DNA of 34,088 nt. It comes from a virus. A model generated the notes under the pieces. That model made no database searches. It was not told the DNA's origin and saw only the letters and a program-made list of their open reading frames with translations. The translations under genes and the position numbers were made by a program. This document shows positions 28,453 through 34,088 of this stretch, in pieces. The stretch covers positions 1 through 34,088 of IMG/VR virus record IMGVR_UViG_3300032462_000036. One strand, given 5' to 3'. Every line of letters starts with the position of its first letter. Positions within the stretch are counted from its first letter, which is position 1.

Positions 28453-30446
28453 TGGGTTTGTTTTGGGAGGACGTCGCGCCTCCGCACAAAACAACTCGTG
28501 CATCTTTAGCTCAGAGGGAGATGCCTCCGATTCCGGCAAGCTCATGGCGTGCACCGGAGTTCCCGAACTTGTCCTCCGCCAAGGTCATCGGACTCGACAC
28601 TGAGACAAAAGATCTCGAGCTTACGTCTGCCGGTCCAGGATGGGGAAGAAACGCTGGGCACGTGATTGGAGTGTCTTTGGCTGTGGCAGACAGAACCAGC
28701 TGGTACTTCCCGATGCGCCACGAGACGCAGCCCGAGACCAACATGGATCCAGATCAGGTTCTTCGATACTGCCAGCACGTTCTCGCAGACAGCAGGCCGA
28801 AGATTGGCGCTAACTTGATCTACGACGTCGGATGGCTGCGCCACGAGGGAGTTAATGTCGGCGGCATGCTTTACGATGTACAGTTTGCTGAGGCACTGCT
28901 CAACTCGGAAACTCCGGACGTCAGTTTGGATGGTTTAGCGAATCGCTACCTGGGCGTGGGGAAGGCCACAGCGGGGGTCTACGCGTGGCTGGCAGCCTGG
29001 TTGGGAGGAAAGCCTGACGGCCGCCAGCGGGCGAGCCTGTGGCGCGCACCGCCGTCCTTGGTGGGACCGTACGCCGAAGCCGACGCAGCACTTCCGATTA
29101 AGATAATGGAGGCGCAGTGGGCGCGTCTTTCGAACCGCGGTGTGCTTGATCTTTTTCATCTGGAATGCCGACTTATTCCGCTTCTTGTTGACATGCGTAT
29201 GAAGGGTGCGCCTGCTGATGTTGACATGGCGGATCAGATATACGATGAGCTCGGTGTGGATTTACTTAGAATCGGTGCTGAACTACGTGCTATCACCGGT
29301 TCCGATGTTAATCCGAACGCCGGCGAAAGCATACACGCCGCTTTTGTGCGACTGGGGATTCCTGTTCCCCTGGTGGTCGACAAAAAGAACGGCGGCACAA
29401 AGGTTTCTTTTGCCGCGCCACTTCTTGAGAAGATTGCACATCCGCTGTGCGATAAGATACTCGAGTACCGGCAAACTGCCAAGGTGCGCGACACGTTCAT
29501 TAAGTCTTATATAATCGACAAGAACGTAAACGGGCGCGTACACTGCACGTTTCATCCACTTAAAGGCGAAAAGAACGGTACGCGATCCGGGCGACTTTCA
29601 AGTTCTGATCCTAACTTACAGAACATCCCAATTCGAACAGAAATGGGTAGGCGAGTCCGTCGCGCGTTTGTAGCGCAAAAGGGAAAGAAGTGGGCGAAGT
29701 GGGATTTCAGCCAGATCGAGTATAGGATGCTGGCGCACCACGCAGTCGGTCCAGGAGCAGAGGAGCTTAGACTTTCGTACAACTCTGATCCGGATACAGA
29801 CTACCACGACCTAACTATCGAGCTTGTTCAAAATCTAACAGGTCTGCTACTACCAAGAAAGGAAATCAAGGGTATCAACTTCGGACTTATATATGGAATG
29901 CAGGAACCTAAACTTGTGGCCAACCTTGGATTATCAAAGGCTGATGGTAAGGCGCTGTTTATCAAGTACCATGCGGCAGCTCCCTTTGCCAAAGCGACCA
30001 TGGATGCAGCTGCAGACGAAGTCCGCGAGCTTGGCTACGTAGAAACTATCCTTGGGCGCAGGTCAGACTTTGATAGCTGGTCTTCGAAAACTTACGATCC
30101 GAAAAGAACCGCTCTTAGCCATGACGCAGCCTGCGCGAAGTGGGGATCCTTTAACATTGAGCGCGCGATGCTGCATAAAGCGCTTAATCGAAAACTCCAG
30201 GGCGGTGCAGCTGATGCTATGAAAAAAGCCATGGTTGACGCGTATGAGGCAGGATTATTTGCTGAAGATGCCTGCGGGATTCCGCTTCTCACTGTGCACG
30301 ATGAGCTTGACTTTGAAGTTGATGATAGCTGCAGAGGATCGCACTGGACAGAGTTTAAAAGAGTCATGGAAAACGCAATTCCGAGTATGCGTGTTCCGGT
30401 TAGAATGGACTTGTCCATGGGCGATAACTGGGGAGACGCTGATTGA
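28452..30446 (+). CDS. polA: Family A DNA polymerase with 3'-5' exonuclease
   Basis: This 664-residue protein has both domains of a replicative family A polymerase. Exonuclease: GLDTETKD (Asp49, Glu51), GANLIYDVGW (Asn121, Asp125) and YAEADAALP (Tyr207, Asp211). Polymerase: motif A WDFSQIEYR (Asp418), motif B RKEIKGINFGLIYG (469-482, with Lys473, Phe477 and Tyr481), motif C VHDE (615-618). All catalytic residues are intact, so proofreading and synthesis are expected. Start is ATG 28452, overlapping the clamp stop; the frame is open to 28419 but that region is inside the previous gene. It lacks a 5' nuclease domain, typical for phage enzymes. Confidence 0.95.
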   Translation: MGLFWEDVAPPHKTTRASLAQREMPPIPASSWRAPEFPNLSSAKVIGLDTETKDLELTSAGPGWGRNAGHVIGVSLAVADRTSWYFPMRHETQPETNMDPDQVLRYCQHVLADSRPKIGANLIYDVGWLRHEGVNVGGMLYDVQFAEALLNSETPDVSLDGLANRYLGVGKATAGVYAWLAAWLGGKPDGRQRASLWRAPPSLVGPYAEADAALPIKIMEAQWARLSNRGVLDLFHLECRLIPLLVDMRMKGAPADVDMADQIYDELGVDLLRIGAELRAITGSDVNPNAGESIHAAFVRLGIPVPLVVDKKNGGTKVSFAAPLLEKIAHPLCDKILEYRQTAKVRDTFIKSYIIDKNVNGRVHCTFHPLKGEKNGTRSGRLSSSDPNLQNIPIRTEMGRRVRRAFVAQKGKKWAKWDFSQIEYRMLAHHAVGPGAEELRLSYNSDPDTDYHDLTIELVQNLTGLLLPRKEIKGINFGLIYGMQEPKLVANLGLSKADGKALFIKYHAAAPFAKATMDAAADEVRELGYVETILGRRSDFDSWSSKTYDPKRTALSHDAACAKWGSFNIERAMLHKALNRKLQGGAADAMKKAMVDAYEAGLFAEDACGIPLLTVHDELDFEVDDSCRGSHWTEFKRVMENAIPSMRVPVRMDLSMGDNWGDAD

Positions 30447-30751
30447 GTATCGTGTGGCTTCCATGTCCTTTTTGCGGCTGTGCAATGGTGCCCACGAAGG
30501 TAGGCGCGCTGCATCCTGAGCTGCGGGTTCGCCTTGCGAACGGAGACGCATCTTTTTGCTTTATGGACGGACACCACGTGGGCAGCGCACTGCGCGACAC
30601 ATGGAACACCCGACCAGGCGATGCCGTAATTTCGTACGAAGTGATTAACGATACGCCTGTTTTCAACAATACCCGCGCGGGCACGAGAGCGACGGCTGCG
30701 ATTATTAACTCCTTCTTGAGCTACATTAGTAGCACGAAAATCACGCGTTAG
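30443..30751 (+). CDS. Restriction-alleviation (Lar)-like zinc protein (102 aa)
   Basis: TTG start following GGGAGACGCTGA and overlapping the polymerase stop. LPCPFCGCAM is a typical Lar N-terminal motif, with later HHVG and DTWNTRPGD, the 'W--R' part. The Lar family relieves host type I restriction in some prophages; here it would fit the counter-defence theme, but the match is short. The C-terminus is variable. Confidence 0.5.
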   Translation: MSIVWLPCPFCGCAMVPTKVGALHPELRVRLANGDASFCFMDGHHVGSALRDTWNTRPGDAVISYEVINDTPVFNNTRAGTRATAAIINSFLSYISSTKITR

Positions 30752-30776
30752 CACACTAGTTAGTACTTGATACTGC
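30748..30776 (+). promoter_or_regulatory. Promoter of the right accessory operon
   Basis: TTAGCA (30748-30753), a 17-base spacer, TACTGC (30771-30776), sharing TACTTGATACTGCT with the promoter at 17777. It lies 57 bases before the first gene of the accessory operon. Confidence 0.6.
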
Positions 30777-30781
30777 TCGAG

Positions 30782-30804
30782 GTACGCAGTATGGTTGTGC
30801 GTAC
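30782..30804. promoter_or_regulatory. Inverted repeat at the predicted transcription start
   Basis: GTACGCA (30782-30788) and TGCGTAC (30798-30804) around a nine-base spacer, just after the -10 box. Operator-like position. Confidence 0.5.
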
Positions 30805-30832
30805 TGCAGGCTCCCATTGCTGAGGATGCGAC

Positions 30833-31156
30833 ATGACCGAGACAGCACAAAGCATCCTGCGCGACATGCAGGCCGACCGTAATATAGGGACGGAAGATCA
30901 CTGGTGGGAATCCCAAGTAGGGGAGTTTTACCTTGAAGATGATTTTGGCGAATATGATCCGCAGAAAGCGGCCGATAAGCGCCGAATGATACGAGTGCCA
31001 GCCGTGGAGCGCGAACTGACCGCCGCCCTTGCGCGTGAATCGGCGCTGCGGGATGCGCTTAAGTTTTACGCGCCGAGTGAAGTCGATGGGATCGTCTTTT
31101 GCGGCGGCGATGATGCTGGCAAGCGTGCCCGCGCGGCCCTGTCGGTGAAGCCATGA
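30833..31156 (+). CDS. Hypothetical protein (107 aa)
   Basis: TGAGGATGCGAC precedes the ATG. Order: acidic N-terminus, then VPAVERELTAALARESALRD (helix, coiled), then ALKFYAPSEVDG and DDAGKRARAAL, a pattern frequent in phage proteins of unknown function ('LRDALKFYA----------D-G-RAR-AL'). First gene of the GC-rich right operon. ATGA overlap with the next. Confidence 0.6.
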   Translation: MTETAQSILRDMQADRNIGTEDHWWESQVGEFYLEDDFGEYDPQKAADKRRMIRVPAVERELTAALARESALRDALKFYAPSEVDGIVFCGGDDAGKRARAALSVKP

Positions 31157-31344
31157 CCCACCTGCACTATGGCGCGCCCTACATCGCAGCCGCCGCCAAG
31201 CGCGCTGCCGCGTACCAGCCAGAACACTTCGGGCGGGCGTTGATCGCATCCATGAATGACTCGCCCGAGGAAATTCAACCAATAACACATCCCGGAAAGC
31301 GCCCTGCAAAGGCGCTGCGGGCGGGAACGGAGGAACGGACATGA
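31153..31344 (+). CDS. Small hypothetical protein (63 aa)
   Basis: It begins MTHLHYGAPYIAAAAKRAAA; helical with a basic C-terminus. It is joined to both neighbours by ATGA overlaps. No family is recognised. Confidence 0.55.
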   Translation: MTHLHYGAPYIAAAAKRAAAYQPEHFGRALIASMNDSPEEIQPITHPGKRPAKALRAGTEERT

Positions 31345-31670
31345 GTACCCGCGAAAGATTGGCGGCAGAACTGCGCAAGGTTGCGGAAGGCGTAAAGCCT
31401 GTGCGCGCCGCCGAATACGAAAAGTTGGCTGTTCGCGCGGCAACAGGTGAGTTTGATGATTACTCCGATGTTCACGTTTGTGGCCCGACTGCGCTGCATG
31501 GCGAACTGAAGCGTTTCGGCTTTGACAAATTCGCAGCCCGTGTCGCTGATGGGGAGTTTGACGCAACACTGGCTGAAAGCGAGGAATGGGCGCGGGCTCA
31601 GACTGACCCCGAGACAATCCGTATTATGGATGCAATGGGCATAGGGCCTGATCGCAGTAAGGATCAATGA
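31341..31670 (+). CDS. Hypothetical protein with internal repeat (109 aa)
   Basis: Coupled by ATGA. Two similar segments are visible: LAVRAATGEFDDYSD and AARVADGEFDATLAE, i.e. a repeated 'A--A-GEFD' unit. The rest is helical with charged residues. The function is unknown. Confidence 0.58.
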   Translation: MSTRERLAAELRKVAEGVKPVRAAEYEKLAVRAATGEFDDYSDVHVCGPTALHGELKRFGFDKFAARVADGEFDATLAESEEWARAQTDPETIRIMDAMGIGPDRSKDQ

Positions 31671-31671
31671 C

Positions 31672-31932
31672 ATGACACGCACATCAGACGAAGAATGGGC
31701 CACGAAGCATAAGGCAGAAGTACGCGACTTCTTCCGCGAGCAATGCTTGGCTGCAATAGCCGTTCATCTGCCTTGCGCCGGAGACTCGGGCCACCTCACA
31801 CAGGCGGATATGGCCTTGGAATTGGCGAGCCTTGCTGTTTATCTTGGAGGCGGCAATGCGGAGATTGATGCCGACGAAGGAATGCACTGGCCGCGTGATT
31901 TCACCGGCAAGCAAGAGAGGTACAAGCCATGA
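31672..31932 (+). CDS. Hypothetical protein (86 aa)
   Basis: It begins MTRTSDEEWATKHKAEVRDF; helical N-terminus, then GHLTQADMALELASLAVYLG. The ATG follows GTAAGGATCAATGAC. ATGA overlap with the next gene. Not recognised. Confidence 0.55.
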   Translation: MTRTSDEEWATKHKAEVRDFFREQCLAAIAVHLPCAGDSGHLTQADMALELASLAVYLGGGNAEIDADEGMHWPRDFTGKQERYKP

Positions 31933-32468
31933 TTGATATTCACAATGAAGCGCGCGTTGCGTGGCGGCAAGTGGACGATGCCACAAAGGCGGAAATACAA
32001 CGTCAACACTTGGCTGGTGCAAAGGTGGATTTTCATTATCATCCGGTAAAAGGGTGGGCCGGTGTCGTCCACGGGGTCCCCATTTGGGCTGACTTGATCG
32101 CCTACCGCATCCGCCTCGGAACAGAAGCCCTGCCAGCGTTCATGCGCCCGGCTGATGAAATGGACCTGACGGCACTGTCACGCCCGCTTGGGCTGCTACA
32201 CGCGGAAACGCAGGCGGCGTTGCGGGAATGGCGGCATGGGTGGCTTTGGTTTGACGGTTTGTTGTGGCATGAATGTTTGAATTTTGGCGGGGGAGGCACT
32301 TACCGCGCCAAGCCAGCGCCCGCGCCAAACCTGATAGAGCGGCAACGTGATTTTTTCACATTCCCATCCGACACTGTGATTGCATTGTCGGCAGCCCACG
32401 CCTTGATCGCCACCATGTCCGGCGGCGACCCTGACCTGCGCAAAGCGTATGAAGAGGCGATAAAATGA
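31929..32468 (+). CDS. Hypothetical protein (179 aa)
   Basis: It is the largest gene of the right operon and is not recognised. It contains helical parts (residues 1-30 and 85-110), a Trp-rich centre (EWRHGWLWFDGLLWHE) and Gly-rich GGGGTYRAK. It may be a DNA-binding or enzyme-like protein; no catalytic pattern is visible. ATGA overlap on both sides. Confidence 0.58.
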   Translation: MIDIHNEARVAWRQVDDATKAEIQRQHLAGAKVDFHYHPVKGWAGVVHGVPIWADLIAYRIRLGTEALPAFMRPADEMDLTALSRPLGLLHAETQAALREWRHGWLWFDGLLWHECLNFGGGGTYRAKPAPAPNLIERQRDFFTFPSDTVIALSAAHALIATMSGGDPDLRKAYEEAIK

Positions 32469-32848
32469 CCAACAACAATTTCGCCGTAGCTCGCCGCCAC
32501 ATCAACAGCCCCTCGCGTGAGATTGCAATCGCGGCCTGCGAAATCCTTTCCGAAAGCACCGATCCGGCAGACATTCGGGCAGTTCGGGCGGCCCGCGTCA
32601 AGCTCCTCTACGACCTGCCCCGCTTCGCCAATCTGCGCGAAGGCGACATGGTGGAGGACGGACGGGGCTTTCCTGTCGTCCTGATCATCGCCGGGGCCAT
32701 CTTCACGCTCATGGCTCTCGGCGCATGGGCAATCTGGGCCGATCCAGTGGGGCGCGCATGGCACGGGCGTCCGGTGATCTGTTGGCGGTTTTGCGCAAGC
32801 CCTGAAACGCAAAAGCCCCCGGCTGTGATACCGGGGGCTGATGATTGA
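32465..32848 (+). CDS. Membrane protein with one transmembrane segment (127 aa)
   Basis: Helical N-terminal domain (residues 1-60) followed by one hydrophobic segment FPVVLIIAGAIFTLMALGA (about 69-90) and a short tail. Probably anchored in the inner membrane with a cytoplasmic N-terminus. Last gene of the right operon; its 3' end overlaps a terminator stem of the opposite strand. Confidence 0.55.
   Translation: MTNNNFAVARRHINSPSREIAIAACEILSESTDPADIRAVRAARVKLLYDLPRFANLREGDMVEDGRGFPVVLIIAGAIFTLMALGAWAIWADPVGRAWHGRPVICWRFCASPETQKPPAVIPGADD
32811..32839 (-). terminator. Rho-independent terminator for the leftward lysis transcript
   Basis: On the minus strand the stem AGCCCCCGG/CCGGGGGCT (32814-32822 with 32831-32839) is followed by TTTTG. 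The T-tract is on the minus-strand side, so it stops transcripts arriving from the right. Confidence 0.75.
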
Positions 32849-32866
32849 GACGCGGGCTGGTTAAAC

Positions 32867-33133
32867 TCATTCCCCGCGCAAGGGGCCTTGCACATACACC
32901 CCAGCTTCTTTGCGCCGCCGCGTCTCAGGAGGTGCGTCATACATGCGACTTCGCTTTCGCGCTGCAACGGTGCAAGTGCTCCGCCGATGATGCACCGCCA
33001 GAAAAGGCGGGTTGGCCGAGAGGGGGAATTTAACCCTAAGCGATGCATCGCCCACCATCAGATTACAAATCTGCCGCACTGCTTGTGCTATCCCGGAAGT
33101 CATAAACATACCCCGCCGCGCGCATTGCGTCAA
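32867..33133 (-). CDS. Doubtful basic small ORF (up to 88 aa)
   Basis: The frame starts at TTG 33133 with no clear Shine-Dalgarno; an internal ATG gives a 63-residue form beginning MVGDASLRVKFPLSANPPFL. It is very basic (RRSTCTVAARKRSR, ETRRRKEAG) and ends right before the terminator. A plus-strand frame of equal length overlaps, so the call is uncertain. Confidence 0.3.
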   Translation of the reverse strand: MTQCARRGMFMTSGIAQAVRQICNLMVGDASLRVKFPLSANPPFLAVHHRRSTCTVAARKRSRMYDAPPETRRRKEAGVYVQGPLRGE

Positions 33134-33154
33134 CCCGGCACACCCGCCGGATGA

Positions 33155-33355
33155 CTAAAGCACATCACCCCGCTTACATGCCGCCGCGATGAACACGACA
33201 GGCAGTCCGGCCGCATCCTCTGCGATCCATGCCTCAACCGGGCTGATCATCGCAACACATGCGTCGGGCGTGCGCTCCGTCCTGACTACAGCCGTCTGAC
33301 ATTCCACCGTCAGCAAGTCCAGCCGCAGGCAGATCGTGGCGGCGAGGATGATCAT
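33155..33355 (-). CDS. Small hydrophobic hypothetical protein (66 aa)
   Basis: ATG 33355 overlaps the o-spanin-like stop (ATGA). The N-terminus MIILAATICLRLDLLTVECQ is hydrophobic, a possible signal or anchor. The rest is soluble (SPVEAWIAEDAAGLPVVFIA). Part of the lysis cluster by position. The function is unknown. Confidence 0.5.
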   Translation of the reverse strand: MIILAATICLRLDLLTVECQTAVVRTERTPDACVAMISPVEAWIAEDAAGLPVVFIAAACKRGDVL

Positions 33356-33546
33356 CGCCCACACCCCGCGTCTATCAGTCGGATCAGGTAAGCCCCAGAT
33401 ACGACCGACCTATCCCCGCCATCCGCTGCAAGCGCCGCCGCATGTGCTGCCAACGCCTGCGCCGACCCTGTGCAGATCGCCGCGTCACTCCCCACGTTCC
33501 CGCAGCCAGCGGCGAGCAGCGTCAGGGTCATTACCGTTTTCCACAT
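33352..33546 (-). CDS. Rz1-like outer-membrane spanin lipoprotein, overlapping the i-spanin gene
   Basis: This 64-residue protein begins MWKTVMTLTLLAAGC: a short signal peptide with lipobox L-A-A-G-C, so Cys15 would be lipidated. The start lies 62 bases inside the Rz-like gene in another frame, the embedded Rz/Rz1 arrangement of Gram-negative phages. The body is Ala-rich with two further Cys. The o-spanin role is inferred from lipobox and overlap; sequence identity alone is not diagnostic. Confidence 0.62.
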   Translation of the reverse strand: MWKTVMTLTLLAAGCGNVGSDAAICTGSAQALAAHAAALAADGGDRSVVSGAYLIRLIDAGCGR

Positions 33547-33688
33547 CTTGCATGGCCTCTTTTCTTTTGATGCTCCGCTTTTCAGCGGCCTGCTTTGCCT
33601 TGTCAGTGCCGGACCGCCTGCCGCTGAACCAGACCGCTGCCAACGCTGCAATCAGCGCGGCCAGCCCAGCGAGCCATGCCTCGATCAC
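33485..33688 (-). CDS. Rz-like inner-membrane spanin
   Basis: This 67-residue protein has an N-terminal membrane anchor (WLAGLAALIAALAAVWF, about 5-21) followed by a charged helix (DKAKQAAEKRSIKRKEAMQD), the plan of i-spanins. It overlaps the holin stop (ATGA) upstream and the embedded lipoprotein gene downstream. It would span the periplasm with the o-spanin to fuse the membranes at lysis. Confidence 0.6.
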   Translation of the reverse strand: MIEAWLAGLAALIAALAAVWFSGRRSGTDKAKQAAEKRSIKRKEAMQDVENGNDPDAARRWLRERGE

Positions 33689-33864
33689 GTCTTGCCCCCC
33701 CGCGCTTTGGCATAGGCATAGCCGACCTCAACCAGTGCCCCGATGCCAAGCGCCAGCATCACAACCACGTCCTGATCCAGCGCCAGCGCAGCGCCCGCTT
33801 CGGAGCCGATTACATAGCCCACGCCGTAGCGCAGAACGATCCGCGCGATTGGGAAAAAGTCCAT
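33685..33864 (-). CDS. Holin-like small membrane protein (59 aa)
   Basis: Two hydrophobic stretches are visible: IVLRYGVGYVIGSEAGAALAL and VVVMLALGIGALVEVGYAYA. The order and small size fit a phage holin of the type found in Rhodobacterales phages. ATG 33864 follows AAAGGATCAAGTG; an in-frame GTG just before is the alternative start. The neighbours are spanins, which supports a lysis role. No endolysin is seen in the window. Confidence 0.6.
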   Translation of the reverse strand: MDFFPIARIVLRYGVGYVIGSEAGAALALDQDVVVMLALGIGALVEVGYAYAKARGGKT

Positions 33865-33915
33865 CACTTGATCCTTTTGGTGTGGCGGGGCGACCGAAGC
33901 CGCCCGCCGGTTGCA

Positions 33916-34088
33916 TTATGCTGTGACGTGCTTGACTGCCCACATGACGGCCTGCTCTGCGTTGGTCTTTGCCAGCGACAATTCACGGCTTCCGCCGATG
34001 GCGTCACACTTGGCAATGAACGCTGCGCCGAGGTCTTTCAGTTCAACCATGCTTTGCTTTTCGGCATCGGTCAAAATGCGATATGTGT
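33916..34088 (-). CDS. Acb2/Tad1-hairpin-like protein (partial, N-terminus beyond the window)
   Basis: The last 56 codons are visible: TYRILTDAEKQSMVELKDLG, then AAFIAKCDAIGG, then SRELSLAKTNAEQAVMWAVK and HVTA at the end. This follows the pattern of the Acb2/Tad1 hairpin family ('YR-LT--E------IK--G---------SRE-SLA-T--E-A-MWAVKHIT'). Established knowledge: Acb2 proteins from phages sequester cyclic nucleotides made by CBASS and related defence systems. The call is by remembered consensus, so the exact ligand is unknown. The gene runs off the right edge, and a small gap separates it from the holin. Conventional phage operons also use such small helical genes with structural roles. Confidence 0.6.
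   Translation of the reverse strand, partial: TYRILTDAEKQSMVELKDLGAAFIAKCDAIGGSRELSLAKTNAEQAVMWAVKHVTA

Noticed and set aside
30092-31378. 428-codon minus-strand frame opposite the polymerase 3' end and right operon.
   Set aside because: It covers two unrelated plus-strand regions, one with intact polymerase motifs, and its translation has no recognisable domain.
33005-33095. tRNA-like stretch on the minus strand with a CAGA-TTTGTAA-TCTG loop (anticodon TGT), a possible D-arm GCAC/GTGC and a GCGATGCATCGC variable arm.
   Set aside because: The T-arm has two mismatches and lacks the conserved C in its loop, the D-loop has no GG, and the acceptor stem gives only about six pairs including a wobble. 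A tRNA search would probably fail; running tRNAscan-SE would settle it.

Overview
The window is a large piece of a tailed double-stranded DNA phage genome (Caudoviricetes). It carries a DUF1073-type portal, both terminase subunits, a family A DNA polymerase, a primase-helicase, a Sak4-like recombinase with its DUF669 partner, three DNA methyltransferases, and a holin/spanin lysis set. No integrase, tRNA or host housekeeping gene was recognised. The spanin pair implies a Gram-negative host. The style and high GC of the right arm suggest an alphaproteobacterium such as a Rhodobacterales member; this is inference, not proof. Both window ends cut through genes (portal on the left, an Acb2-like gene on the right).

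Layout. (1) 1-6049, minus strand: packaging arm, read from a PD-(D/E)XK nuclease through small genes, a DUF3489 protein and a NusG/KOW-like protein to TerS, TerL and portal. (2) 6050-11040, plus strand: about fifteen small, closely packed genes, each with a Shine-Dalgarno. They include a NADAR protein, a MazG-like protein, zinc-ribbon proteins and a small protein with an SSB-like C-terminal tip. Four similar promoter-like elements punctuate this block. (3) 11075-16361, minus strand: an AT-rich HNH endonuclease, an unrecognised 277-residue protein, an 800-base AT-rich non-coding region full of direct and inverted repeats (best origin or control-region candidate), and the primase-helicase. (4) 16472-30751, plus strand: the replication, recombination and modification operon: HD hydrolase, Sak4-like ATPase, DUF669 SSB-like protein, RNase H, N4/N6-type methyltransferase, Cas4-like nuclease, C5-cytosine methyltransferase, D12 adenine methyltransferase, SF2 helicase, H1-like basic protein, sliding-clamp-like protein and DNA polymerase. 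(5) 30833-32848, plus strand: a GC-rich run of small unknown genes. (6) 32867-34088, minus strand: small proteins, an embedded o-spanin/i-spanin pair, a holin and an Acb2/Tad1-hairpin-like protein.

How it fits together. Promoters of the form TTGNNN-17-TACTGY precede the replication operon, an internal zinc-protein gene and the right-hand accessory operon. Replication would use the primase-helicase, the polymerase with its probable clamp, and the SF2 helicase, whose C-terminus copies the bacterial SSB tip. Recombination would use Sak4, DUF669 and the Cas4-like nuclease. Counter-defence appears layered: three methyltransferases of different chemistry, a restriction-alleviation-like zinc protein, a NADAR ADP-ribose hydrolase candidate and an Acb2-like cyclic-nucleotide sponge candidate. 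All functions come from motifs read by eye; no database search was possible.
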